A stretch of DNA of 64,000 bases from Gaiellasilicea sp963761905 (GTDB lineage: Bacteria > Actinomycetota > Thermoleophilia > Gaiellales > Gaiellaceae), in the NCBI GenBank assembly GCA_963761905.1, contig CAVXIQ010000006.1, forward strand, positions 769,045 through 833,044, in the 5' to 3' direction. Every line of letters begins with the position of its first letter. Within the stretch, counting starts at the first letter, position 1. The position numbers and the translations under genes are program-made. This document shows positions 55,201 through 64,000 of this stretch, in pieces. The notes beneath the pieces are model-generated. The model was given only the letters and a program-made list of their open reading frames with translations. It had not been told where the DNA came from and made no database searches.

Positions 55201-56318
55201 CGCGAGACGCGCGCGACGAGCGCGGCGACGTTGTCGGCGTACTCGGCTGCGGTGTAGCGCCACGGACGGGAGTCCTCGAGCGCCTGCGCGCCGAGCCGCT
55301 CGGCGAGCGCGCGATCCGAGAGGAGCCGGACGAGCGCGTCCGCGATCCCCGCCACGTCGTCCGGCTCGACGAGGAAGCCGTTCTCGGCGTCACGCACGGC
55401 ATCGGGGATCCCGCCGACGCGGCCGCCGATCACCGCCCGTCCCCGGCAGAGCGCCTCGAGAACGACGCGCGGCGTCCCCTCCGAGCGGGAGGGGAGGAGC
55501 AGACACCACGCGTCGTCGAGTGCGGTCACGACCTCGGGCGTCGGCAGACGCCGCGATGCCACGCCGTCTGCTCCGGGAGATCGGCGACGAGCCGCTCCAC
55601 CTCGGCAGCCATCGGCCCTTCGCCGACGAGGACGAGGCGCGCTTCGGGCACACGCGGCGCGGCGAGCCGCCACGCGGCGACGATCCCGTCCACGTTCTTG
55701 TAGCGCTGGAGGACGCCGACGAAGAGCGCGCTCGGACGCTCAGGGAGAGCGACTGTCGGTGGATCGGCGAAGGCCGACAGGTCGGTGTAGGTCGTGAACG
55801 TGGCCGCGGGCTCGACTCCGTGGCGGCGCGCGAGCTCGGTCGTGAACGGCGAGAGCGTTCGGACGGCGTCGGCGCGGCGGAGCGACCACGCGGCGACGCG
55901 GTCGAGCACCGGCGCGAGCGGTTGGCGAGCCCGGGAGCCGTAGAGGCGCGCGAAGCTCGCCCAGTCGCCGTGCAGCTCGACGACGACCGGCACGCGCCGC
56001 CGCGCGAGCGCCCGGCCGGCGTAGGCCGCGGCTGCCTCGAACGGGCTCTGCGCCAGCACCACCGCCGGTCGAAACTCGCGCAGCTCGCGAGCGATCCGGA
56101 ACGGCAGCCGCGCATAGAAGGCGACGCCGTCGAGTGCGCGCGACGCGCAGGGGGCGGTGGAGCCGGAACTCGGGGCGGTCGGCTCGGTTGCCGCGGGTTC
56201 CGGTCGCGAGCACGCGGAGGTCGAGCCGCTCGCCGAGCGCGTCGAACTTGCGGGCGAGGCCCTCGGAGAGCGGGAAGCGGTAGCGCGTCCGTCCGACCAT
56301 CAGCACGCGCGGCCTCAC
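55197..56318 (-). CDS. GT4 glycosyltransferase, two frameshifts
   Basis: The GTG at 56318 begins RPRVLMVGRTRYRFPLSEGL. Shifts occur near 56147 (extra A) and 55567 (missing base). Reassembled it has 'VVELHGDWASFARLYGSRAR', 'ALFVGVLQRYKNVDGIVAAW' and 'LPSRSEGTPRVVLEALCRGR'. Corrected length is about 373 residues. It is a tandem duplicate of the gene at 54115-55200, with E-G-T-P in place of E-G-M-G. Confidence 0.75.
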
Positions 56319-57446
56319 GAGCCTGCCGCCCGCTCGAGGATCCGCTCGAGCTCGCCGTAGACGCGCTCTTGCTGCAGGTGCTCGACCGAGCCTGCGGCAG
56401 CCTCGCGCAGATGCCCCTGCAACGCGTCGTCTCTGAGAAAGCGTCGTAGCGCTTCGGCGAAGGCGCTCGGATCGCCGGGCGGGACGAGCAGCCCGTTCTC
56501 GCCATCCCGCACGACCTCGGCCACGCCGCCGACCGCGGTTCCGAGCACCGGCGTCCCCACCGCGAGCGCCTCGACGACGGTGTGCGGGAAGTTCTCCCAC
56601 GCGGAGGTGAGCACGGCGGCGTCGGCTGCGGCAAAGAGCTCGAGCACCTCGGTCCGCGTGCGGGCGCCGAGAAAGCGAACACGACCGTCGAGACCGAGCT
56701 CCGTCGCCCGCGCCTCGAGCCGTTCCCGCTCGGGGCCGTCGCCGGCGAGCGCGAGCGCCGGGCCGTCGACCTGCGCCAGCGCCTCGAGCAGGACGTCGAG
56801 CGCCTTCTGCGCGTTGATCCGTCCGGCGAACGCGAGCAGCGGCTGCGGGAGGTCGAGCTCGGCCCGCACCTCGGCCGCCGGACGCAGCTGCGGCAGCGGC
56901 GGGATCGCGTTCGGGACGACCGTCACCTTCTCCGTCGCGAGCCCCCAGCCCAGCGAGAGCTCCCGCAGGAAGGCGCTCGGGCAGACGACGTGCGACGCGC
57001 GTCGGAGGGCGAGGTCGCGCGCGAGCCGAAGCGCCGCGATCCTCGGGCCACGGGCCTCCTGGAACTCGGCGAGAGAGCCGGCGAAGAGCCCCTGGCGCTT
57101 CGCGCGCTCGTAGGCGGCGTCGGCGACGAGCTTCAGCACGAGCGGCCGCCGCGCGAGCGTGCTTCCGAGCCCCGCTCGCGAGATCATGCTGGTCGCATAG
57201 ACGACGTCGGCCGAGCGCGCGCGCCGCGCGATCAGGCCGGCGACCCGCGCGTGCCGCACCCCGACGGGCGTGGAGCGCAGAACGGCGTGGATCGGAAAGT
57301 CCGGCGACTCCGGCGCGACATCCGCGGTCGTCACGACCTCGACGCCATGGCCGCGCAGAGCGCAGAAACGCGGCCAGCTCGGGCGCGTGGCTGGCCGGCC
57401 CGCCCACGTCGGGCGGCCAGATCCCGCTGACGACGAGGACGTTCAT
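56315..57446 (-). CDS. GT4 glycosyltransferase, one frameshift
   Basis: The ATG at 57446 begins NVLVVSGIWPPDVGGPASHA. An extra base near 57360 shifts to 'TTADVAPESPDFPIHAVLRS'. 'PLLAFAGRINAQKALDVLLE' and 'TSAWENFPHTVVEALAVGTP' are the donor-site blocks, with E-N-F-P in place of E-G-F-G. Corrected length is about 376 residues. It is the tandem duplicate of the next gene. Confidence 0.8.
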
Positions 57447-58579
57447 CGCTTCGACGCTACCTGGGCGAGCAGCTCTTCGAGCCTGCCGTAGATCCGTTCC
57501 GGATGCAGGTGCTCGACCGAGGGCGCCGCGCCGTCTCGCAGTCGCCCGCGGAGCTCCGCATCCCCGAGGATGCGGCGAAGCGCAGCGGCGAGCGCGGCAG
57601 GATCGCCGGGCGGCACGAGCAGCCCGTTCTCGCCGTCGCGCACGATCTCCGGGACGCCGCCGACGGACGTCGCCACGACCGGCGTGCCCACCGCGAGCGC
57701 CTCGACGAGCGTGTGCGGGAAGTTCTCCCACGCCGACGAGAGCACGGACGCGTCCGCGGCGCGGAAGAGCCGAAGCACCTCGTCGCGGCCGAGCGCGCCG
57801 AGGAACCGCGCGCGCTCGCCGAGCCCGAGCTCGGCCGCCCGCCGTTCGAGCGCCGAGCGTTCCGGGCCGTCACCGGCGAGGAGCAGCGTGGCGCCGTCGA
57901 GCTCTGCGAGGGCGGTCAGCGCCACGTCCAGCGCCTTCGCCGGCCCCAGACGACCGGCGAACGCGAGTAGAGCGCCGTCGACGTCGAGCTTCGACCGCGC
58001 CTCCTCCCGCGTCGGCAGCTCGGGCAGCTCGGGCGTGGCGTTCTCGACGACGACGACGCGGTCGGGCTCGAGCCCCCAGCCGAGCGCGTGCTCGCGCAGG
58101 TACGCGCTCGGGCAGACGACGAGCGAGGCCCGGCGGAGCGCACCGTCTCGAAGCGTCCGCAACGCGCGCACCCGCGCCCCTCCGGCGAAGCGCTGGAAGC
58201 CGTCGAGATCGCCGGCGAAGAGCCCGAAGCGCCGCGCCCGCTCGTAGGCGGGGTCGTCGGTCAGCTTCACGACGACGGGCCGGCCCGCGGCGCGCGAGCC
58301 GACCACGCCGCGGGTCAGCACCGAGTTGACGTAGACGACGTCGGCCCGGCGCGCGAGCCGCGCCAGCCGCAGCGCGAACGCCGCGTGCCGAGCCCCGGGC
58401 GGCAGCGAACGTCCGATCCAGTGCACCGGATACGGCGCGGCCTCGGGCGCCGCCGCAGCCGTCGTCAGCACCTCTACGCCGCTCCCGCGCGCGTGCAGCC
58501 ACGCCGCCAGCTCGGGCGAGTGGCTCGCCGGCCCGCCGACGTCGGGCGGCCAGATCCCGCTGACGATCAGAACGTTCAC
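57443..58579 (-). CDS. GT4 glycosyltransferase
   Basis: A GTG at 58579 gives NVLIVSGIWPPDVGGPASHS and 378 residues. It has 'ALLAFAGRLGPAKALDVALT' and 'SSAWENFPHTLVEALAVGTP'. The sequence is strongly similar over its whole length to 56315-57446. In the given sequence no stop separates it from the upstream flippase, so both lie in one frame (see findings). Confidence 0.85.
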   Translation of the reverse strand: MNVLIVSGIWPPDVGGPASHSPELAAWLHARGSGVEVLTTAAAAPEAAPYPVHWIGRSLPPGARHAAFALRLARLARRADVVYVNSVLTRGVVGSRAAGRPVVVKLTDDPAYERARRFGLFAGDLDGFQRFAGGARVRALRTLRDGALRRASLVVCPSAYLREHALGWGLEPDRVVVVENATPELPELPTREEARSKLDVDGALLAFAGRLGPAKALDVALTALAELDGATLLLAGDGPERSALERRAAELGLGERARFLGALGRDEVLRLFRAADASVLSSAWENFPHTLVEALAVGTPVVATSVGGVPEIVRDGENGLLVPPGDPAALAAALRRILGDAELRGRLRDGAAPSVEHLHPERIYGRLEELLAQVASKR

Positions 58580-59856
58580 GCCGCCGCGCTCATGTCGCAT
58601 CCGGGGGCGGATCCGCGCGAAGACGACCGCCCAGGCGAGCGCGAAGACGATCGTCGCGACGAGCGTGGCGGCAGCAGCGCCCGTCGCACCCCATTCGAGC
58701 GCCAGCACGACGACGAGCGGCAGCAGCACGGCCGTCTCGATCCCATGCGTGACGAGGCGCAGGTTCGGCCGCCCGATCGCGACCGGGAGCGACTTCGTCC
58801 AGCCGATCGCGAGCTGGATCCCCGCGGCGACGAGGATGAGCCGGGCGGCGTCGGTCGCGTCGAGGTAGCGCTCTCCGAAGACGAGCCGGATCAGGTCGGG
58901 CATCAGCCAGAAGAGGACGGGGACGACGACGAGCATCAGCGGCGTCGCGAGCAGGGTGTAGCGCCGGACGCCTGCGAGCACGCGCGCCTCGTCGCCGCGC
59001 TCCCAGTCGCGCGTCTGCTCGGTGAGCAGGATCAGCCGCACCGGAGAGCTCGCGGCCGCGAGGCCGGCCTGCGGCGCCTGCGCGATCCTGAACAGGCCGA
59101 CCTGGGTGGGGCCGGCAGCGACGCCGAGGAGGAGCGGCGCGAGCGCCGAGCGGAGCGAGAGCAACCCCGTCGCGGCGCTCGACTGGAGCACGAAGGCGAC
59201 GATCCCCGGGCGATCCTCGCCCAGCGGCTCAGCCGGCGCGCTCGGAAAGCGCCGGAACGCCGCGAGGCCGACGGCTCCGACGACGGTCGTGGCGACCGCC
59301 TGTGCGATCCCGATCGCGACGACCGTCTCGACGACGCCGAGTTGCGCCCCGATGACGATCGCGATCAGCCGAAGCCCCGTCGAGACCGTCTGGAAGAGCC
59401 CGCGCAGGTCGTAGCGGCCCCGCAGGAGGAGCGCCGTGGCGGAGACGTTCTCCGGCGACTGGAGGAGCGGCAGCGGCGCGGCGGCGACGAAGGCCCAGGT
59501 CAGACCCGTCAGCTGGAGAAGATCGTGTCCGCGAGGGGCGCCAGCGTGAGGAGGGCCAGCCCTGCCAGCGCTCCCCCGAGCAGCTTCAGCCGCAGCGCCG
59601 CGCGGAAGAGCCCGTGCAGGCGCCCCCACTGCTCCGACGAGACGTAGCGGAAGCCGTACTTCGTCAGCGACTCCTCGACGGTCAGGTCGAGCAGGACCTG
59701 GAAGAACCCGACCGCGACGAAGACGGTCGCGAAGAGGCCGAAGTCCTCGATCGAGAGCGATCGCGCGGCCACGATCGTGCCGAGCACTCCGAGAGCGGTG
59801 GAGCCATAGAGGCCGGCGGCGGTCGCAAGACGGCGCAAAAAAAGCCGCGAGGGCAT
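58576..59856 (-). CDS. Wzx-type polysaccharide flippase, at least one frameshift
   Basis: The ATG at 59856 begins PSRLFLRRLATAAGLYGSTA. The region 'IVAARSLSIEDFGLFATVFV' is the conserved first helix pair of Wzx/polysaccharide_synt exporters. A missing base near 59513 shifts to 'QLTGLTWAFVAAAPLPLLQS' and then ten more helices. Length is about 426 residues. It heads the nine-gene minus-strand operon that runs to 50263, and is divergent from the second ligase-like gene with only 17 bases between starts. Confidence 0.8.
59837..59843. repeat. A7/T7 homopolymer in the flippase 5' end
   Basis: Seven A on the plus strand, T7 in the coding strand, cover codons 5-7 of the flippase (Leu-Phe-Leu). Runs of this kind are rare in this GC-rich sequence. 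Confidence 0.6.
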
Positions 59857-59873
59857 CTAGGAGGGCCAGTATA

Positions 59874-61256
59874 GTGCCCGCGTTGACGGCCCTTTCCCGC
59901 ACGGCTGCGCACGTCCGGCAACCGGCCGTCGCCCGATTCGCAACGCGGCTCGGCGCGCTTCTTCTCGTGGCGTCGGTGCCCGTCCTCCTGCTGCACGTGG
60001 ACTACCAGCCGCAGGTCTCGCTCGAGCTCGGCGGGACCGATGCGTCGCTCAAGCTCTCGGATCTGGCGGTGCTCGCGCTCGTGGTGGCAGCGGTCGTTGC
60101 GCTCGCGCGCGACGGGATCGGACTGCTGCGTCCGGCGCTCGTCGTCCTCGCACCCGTCCTCGCGCTCCTGGCCTGGATCGGCGTGGGCGTCGTCGTCGGC
60201 GCGATCTCGGACCGGCCGTACGCGCTCGGCCCGCATCTCGTGACGGCGGCCGGATTCCTCGAGTACGCGCTGCTCGCGCCGGCCGTGGCCGTGCTCCTGC
60301 GCACGCCCGACGCGCTCCGGTTCGTGCTCTGGACGCTCGTCGGCTGGCTCGCGGTGCTCGACGTGGTCGGCCTCGCGCAGTTCGCCGGGATCGGCGACGC
60401 CGTGGCCGGCGCGCGTCAGCCGTCCTGGATCGGCTATCACGACTTCGCGGCAGCCGGTGCGACGACGCTCGCGATCGGGCTCGTCGCGCTCGCCGTCGGT
60501 GAGCGCTGGCCGGTCGGACGGCTGCGCGAGGCCGCATGTGCGACGGGCGCGCTCGGGCTCGTCCTCTCCGGTTCCGTCGGGGGAGCCCTGGGCCTCGTCG
60601 CGGCGGCGGCGCTGGTCGTCGCGGTCGCCATCCTGCTCCGCTCGCTGACCGCCCGGCGGCTCGCCGCCGTCAGCGCGATCACGCTCGCGACCGTGGTCGG
60701 CGTCGTCGCGCTCCGCGGCGGCGACCTCGCGCAGTTCGGCCGCTTCGTCGGTCTCCTCGAAGCCCAGGAGACGACGAGCGCGGACGTCCAGACCTACTCG
60801 CACCGGACGCTGCTCGGCTACTTCGGCCTCCGGGTCTTCGCCGACCACCCCGTGACAGGCGCCGGCTGGCAGGCGACCCAGGAGTTCGCGACGCTCGAGC
60901 CGTATCTCACCGACGCACGCCGCCGCTTCCCGGACGTCGCGGCGCAGGCGTTCCCTTCGCCCGCCGAGCCGTACGGGGTGCAGAACGCCTACGTGCAGGC
61001 GCTCTCGGATCTCGGCGCGATCGGGCTCGCGCTCTTCCTCGCGGCGCTCGCGATCCCGATCGTCGTCGGCGTCAGGGTCGCTCTCCGCCGCGCGGCGACG
61101 CCGGGCCCCGCCCTTGCCGGCGCAGCCGTCGTCCTCGCCTGCGCGGGCGCGTGGACGGCGCAAGGGCTCGTCGCCGGGCTGCCGCTCGACGCGCTCACGT
61201 GGTTCGGCGTCGGGCTCGTAGCGGTCACGATCTCTCACCCTCTGACCGATGGGTGA
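59874..61256 (+). CDS. O-antigen ligase/polymerase-like membrane protein (Wzy_C)
   Basis: A GTG at 59874 gives 460 residues and about 11-12 membrane helices. The large loop has 'TYSHRTLLGYFGLRVFADHP' followed by 'VTGAGWQATQEF' and, later, 'GVQNAYVQALSDLGAIGLAL', the order expected for the WaaL/Wzy_C superfamily (arginine before the loop, H-P-x-x-G, then N-x-Y/F-x-x). It is distinct from the ligase-like protein at 11353-12792. It leads an operon with methyltransferase, epimerase and GT4 genes. Confidence 0.8.
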   Translation: MPALTALSRTAAHVRQPAVARFATRLGALLLVASVPVLLLHVDYQPQVSLELGGTDASLKLSDLAVLALVVAAVVALARDGIGLLRPALVVLAPVLALLAWIGVGVVVGAISDRPYALGPHLVTAAGFLEYALLAPAVAVLLRTPDALRFVLWTLVGWLAVLDVVGLAQFAGIGDAVAGARQPSWIGYHDFAAAGATTLAIGLVALAVGERWPVGRLREAACATGALGLVLSGSVGGALGLVAAAALVVAVAILLRSLTARRLAAVSAITLATVVGVVALRGGDLAQFGRFVGLLEAQETTSADVQTYSHRTLLGYFGLRVFADHPVTGAGWQATQEFATLEPYLTDARRRFPDVAAQAFPSPAEPYGVQNAYVQALSDLGAIGLALFLAALAIPIVVGVRVALRRAATPGPALAGAAVVLACAGAWTAQGLVAGLPLDALTWFGVGLVAVTISHPLTDG

Positions 61257-61944
61257 GTGGCCGGGCGCCACCCGGCGGAACCCGTCGGCGGGATCGGCGA
61301 CCTACGCCGTCCGGGCGCCGCTCGCCCGCTGGCTGGAGCGCGAAGGCGCGGGTGCCACGGGCAAGCGAGTGCTCGACGTCGGCTGCGGCGTCAAGCCCTA
61401 CTACCCCTGGTTCGCCGCGGCGGCGAGCTACGTCGGCGTCGACGTCGTCGAGAATCCCGCGGCCGACCTGCTCGGGCCGGTCGAGGCGTTGCCGGTCGAG
61501 GACGGCACCTTTGACCTCGTCCTCTGCAACCAGGTGCTCGAGCACTGCGACGATCCCGCACAGGCCGTCCGCGAGCTCCGGCGCGCCGTCGCGTCGGGGG
61601 GCCGCGTGCTCGCGTCCACCCACGGAGTGCAGGTGTACCATCCCTCGCCCAACGACCTCTGGCGCTGGACGCATGCGGGGCTCGAGCGGCTCTTCCGGGA
61701 GAACGGGGACTGGGCGGAGCTCGAGGTGCGACCCGGAGCCGGGACGACCGCCTGCCTCGGAATGCTGCTCACCCACACCATCGAGCTCCTCGCCGGCCGC
61801 GCCAACCTGCGCGCAGTCGTGCGGCCGCTCGTGTGGGGCGTGAACCGAGCCGCCGAGACGATCGACGGCCGGGTCGAGTCGCTCCGCGAGCCGACTCCCG
61901 GCACGATCTTCGCCAACTACCACGTCGTCGCGGTGGCGCCATGA
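61249..61944 (+). CDS. SAM-dependent methyltransferase
   Basis: The ATG at 61249 overlaps the ligase gene by eight bases and gives 231 residues. Motif I is 'GKRVLDVGCGVKPYYPWFAA', with 'YVGVDVVENPAADLL' for the ribose-binding acid and 'DLVLCNQVLEHCDDPAQAVR' for motif IV. This is the Methyltransf_11 group. Sugar methylation is inferred from context. Confidence 0.85.
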   Translation: MGEWPGATRRNPSAGSATYAVRAPLARWLEREGAGATGKRVLDVGCGVKPYYPWFAAAASYVGVDVVENPAADLLGPVEALPVEDGTFDLVLCNQVLEHCDDPAQAVRELRRAVASGGRVLASTHGVQVYHPSPNDLWRWTHAGLERLFRENGDWAELEVRPGAGTTACLGMLLTHTIELLAGRANLRAVVRPLVWGVNRAAETIDGRVESLREPTPGTIFANYHVVAVAP

Positions 61945-62870
61945 GCCGCAAGGTTCTCGTCACCGGCGGCGGGGGCTTCATCGGGTCGAACCTCGTCCGC
62001 GGCCTGCTCGAACGCGGCGACACGGTGAGAGTGCTCGACAACTTCGCGACCGGCAACCGGGACAACCTCGACGGGGTCGACGTCGAGGTCGTCGAGGGCG
62101 AGCTCCGGAGCTACGAGCGCGTCCACAACGCCGTCCGCGGAGCCGAGGTGGTCTTCCATCTCGGCGCGCTCGGCTCGGTGCCGCGCTCGGTGCAGGATCC
62201 GCTGACGACGAGCGCCGTCAACGTCGAGGGGACGCTGAACGTGCTGCTCGCCGCCCGCGACGAGGGTGTTCGCCGGGTCGTCTACGCCTCGTCCTCGTCC
62301 GTCTACGGCTCCGCGGCGGCCCTGCCCGCGCAGGAGGCGTCGCCCGTCGATCCGATCTCGCCGTACGGGGTCGCAAAGCTCGCCGCGGAGCGCTACTGCG
62401 TCTCGTTCAGCAGGGTCTACGAGTCGTTCGAGACTGTCGTGCTGCGCTACTTCAACGTCTTCGGGCCGCGCCAGAGCCCGCATTCGCAGTACGCGGCGGT
62501 CGTGCCGCTCTTCCTGACCGCGATCGCCGCCGGCGAGCCGCTGACGATCTTCGGCGACGGCGAGCAGTCCCGCGACTTCACCTACGTGGAGAACGTCGTC
62601 GAGGCGAACCTCCGCGCGGCCGAGGCCGAGCGGGCGAACGGGCGAATCTTCAACGTCGCCGCCGGGTCGCCTCGGAGCGTGAACACGCTCGTCGAGACGA
62701 TCAGCGAGCTGCTCGGCAAGCCGGCGGAGCGGCGGTTCGAGCCACCGCGCGCGGGCGACCTGCGCGACTCCTACGCGGACATCTCGGCCGCACGGGAGAT
62801 CCTCGGCTGGGAGCCGGCCGTCGACTTCGAGGACGGGCTCCGCCGAACTGCCGAATCCCTTGCCGGCTGA
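61941..62870 (+). CDS. UDP-glucose/GlcNAc 4-epimerase-like SDR enzyme
   Basis: The ATG at 61941 overlaps the previous stop as ATGA; the protein has 309 residues. VLVTGGGGFIGSN (5-17) binds NAD, 'VVYASSSSVYGSAAALP' carries the catalytic Ser near residue 118 and 'SPYGVAKLAAERY' the Tyr142/Lys146 pair. 'LRYFNVFGPRQSPHSQYAAV' is typical of the WbpP/galE-type branch. It would supply a UDP-hexose or UDP-N-acetylhexosamine epimer. Confidence 0.85.
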   Translation: MSRKVLVTGGGGFIGSNLVRGLLERGDTVRVLDNFATGNRDNLDGVDVEVVEGELRSYERVHNAVRGAEVVFHLGALGSVPRSVQDPLTTSAVNVEGTLNVLLAARDEGVRRVVYASSSSVYGSAAALPAQEASPVDPISPYGVAKLAAERYCVSFSRVYESFETVVLRYFNVFGPRQSPHSQYAAVVPLFLTAIAAGEPLTIFGDGEQSRDFTYVENVVEANLRAAEAERANGRIFNVAAGSPRSVNTLVETISELLGKPAERRFEPPRAGDLRDSYADISAAREILGWEPAVDFEDGLRRTAESLAG

Positions 62871-64000
62871 GCCGATCCGCGTCCTGCGCGTGATCGCGCG
62901 CCTGAACATGGGCGGCCCCGCGCTCCACGTCGCCTACCTCTCGGCGGGGCTTGCCGAGCGAGGCTACGAGACGACTCTCGTCGCCGGCTCGCTCGCGCGC
63001 GGTGAGGGCTCGATGGCCGTACGTGGCAGAGGAGCTCGGCGTCGAGGTCGTCAAGCTCGACGCGCTCTCGCGCGAGATCTCGCCGATCCGGGACGCGCTT
63101 TCGGTGCTCCGGCTCGCCCGCCTGATCCGCGAGCAGCGGCCGCAGATCCTGCACACGCATACGGCGAAGGCGGGCACGGTGGGGCGTCTGGCCGCGCTCC
63201 TCGCCGGCGACGCCCGGCCGCCGATCGTCGTCCACACGTTCCACGGCCACGTCCTCCACGGGTACTTCGGCCCGTTCAAGTCGCAGGCGTTTCGCCTGCT
63301 CGAGCGGCTGCTGGCGCGGATGACGACCCGGCTCGTCGCCGTCAGCCCGCAGGTGCGCGACGACCTCGTCTCGCTCGGAGTCGCGCCGGCGGAGAAGTTC
63401 ACCGTCGTCCGCCTGGGAATCGAGCTCGGCGAGCGGGTGCAGACGCAGGTGGCCGGTGCCGCCGCGCGCGCGAGGCTCGGGATCGCGCCCGAGCGGTTCG
63501 TGGTCGGCTGGGTGGGCCGGATGACGGGCGTCAAGCGCACCGACGACGTGCTCGAGAGCGTGGCGCGATCTGCGCGAGGGCGGCGTCGACGCGGCGCTCC
63601 TGCTCGTCGGCGACGGTCCGGATCGCGAGCACGTCGAGCAGCGCGCGAGCGAGCTCGGGATCATCCGCCACTGCTACTTCCTCGGCTATCAGGAGGACGT
63701 CTCGGACTGGTACCAGGCCTTCGATACGCTGATCCTCCCCTCGGCGAACGAGGGAACGCCGGTCGTCGTGATCGAGGCGCTTGCCTCCGGCTGCCCGGTC
63801 GTCGCGACGAGCGTGGGCGGCGTGCCCGATGTCGTCCGAGAGGGCGTCGACGGCTTCCTCGTACCGGCCGGAGAGGTCGAGGCGCTCGCCGAGCGGCTGG
63901 CCCGACTCGCCGCCGACCCGGAGCTGCGGGCGCGGATGGGAGCGGCCGGCCGCGAGAGCGTCCCGGAGCGCTACGCCGTCGAGCGCCTCGTCGGCGACAT
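62860..64000 (+). CDS. GT4 glycosyltransferase, two frameshifts, 3' end beyond window
   Basis: A TTG at 62860 overlaps the epimerase gene and begins PAEPIRVLRVIARLNMGGPA. Extra bases near 63022 and 63567 shift the frame to 'VAEELGVEVVKLDALSREIS' and 'REGGVDAALLLVGDGPDREH'. The donor site is 'LPSANEGTPVVVIEALASGC'. The protein is cut by the window end at about residue 379, close to its natural end. The 'NMGGPALHVAYLSAGLAERG' opening is common in actinobacterial EPS clusters. Confidence 0.8.

Noticed and set aside
18000..63600. Programmed frameshifting as explanation of the many shifts
   Set aside because: The sites have no common slippery sequence or position and hit unrelated genes several times each.
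18000..63600. Genuine pseudogenisation of the glycan locus
   Set aside because: Motifs are intact on both sides of each shift, no in-frame stops or large deletions occur, and neighbouring genes are perfect.
1..64000. CRISPR array, tRNA, rRNA, transposon or prophage
   Set aside because: No regularly spaced repeats, no clover-leaf or ribosomal sequence, and no transposase, integrase or phage structural motif was seen.

Overview
The window is a very GC-rich chromosomal segment with dense gene packing, many GTG/TTG starts and repeated 4-base stop/start overlaps (GTGA, ATGA, TTGA). Gene content and style suggest an actinobacterial genome, possibly of the Thermoleophilia (Gaiellales/Solirubrobacterales) type. 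That assignment is inference; no rRNA or marker gene is present. I see no transposase, phage gene, CRISPR array, tRNA or rRNA, and no gene-free gap longer than about 240 bases.

Region 1 (1-5.1 kb) is a mixed set of metabolic and accessory genes: a truncated cyclic-nucleotide-binding protein, a small membrane protein, an esterase-like hydrolase, a squalene-cyclase-fold protein, an HxlR regulator divergent from an alpha/beta hydrolase, and a cupin. A short motif (TTCGGGAATG core) recurs between genes here. Region 2 (5.3-9.1 kb) is a sulfate-assimilation operon, cysH-cysD-cysN, divergent from a TSUP-family transporter. Region 3 (9.1-16.7 kb) holds an archaeal-type AAA ATPase, a three-gene surface operon (secreted FlgD/Ig-like protein, O-antigen-ligase-like membrane protein, PIG-L deacetylase), an MFS exporter with its TetR regulator and a very readable promoter/operator, and a secreted cupredoxin-like protein.

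Region 4 (16.7-64 kb) is one large cell-surface polysaccharide or glycoprotein locus, arranged as alternating plus- and minus-strand operons. It contains about 17 cytoplasmic GT4-type glycosyltransferases, four GT2 enzymes (two of them Dpm1-like), one CgeB-like transferase, five multi-pass GT-C-like membrane proteins, a WbaP/WcaJ-type initiating sugar-phosphate transferase, two Wzx/MurJ-type flippases, an AglD/LPG-synthase-TM protein and a second O-antigen-ligase-like protein. It also has sugar-nucleotide enzymes (4,6-dehydratase-like, GDP-fucose-synthase-like, UDP-glucose-4-epimerase-like), methyltransferases, polysaccharide deacetylases, an asparagine synthetase and a GNAT enzyme. The likely logic is that WbaP starts a lipid-linked oligosaccharide, GT2/GT4 enzymes extend it inside the cell, flippases export it, and ligase-like proteins polymerise or attach it. 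In parallel, the Dpm1-like enzymes may make polyprenyl-phosphate sugars that the GT-C proteins use outside the membrane. No Wzz/Wzc chain-length regulator or ABC exporter is visible.

Caution: about 31 genes-internal single-base indels break reading frames, nearly all between 18 and 64 kb and mostly +1. They look like sequence or assembly errors rather than real pseudogenes, because the protein continues perfectly in the next frame. Coordinates of such genes span both frames.
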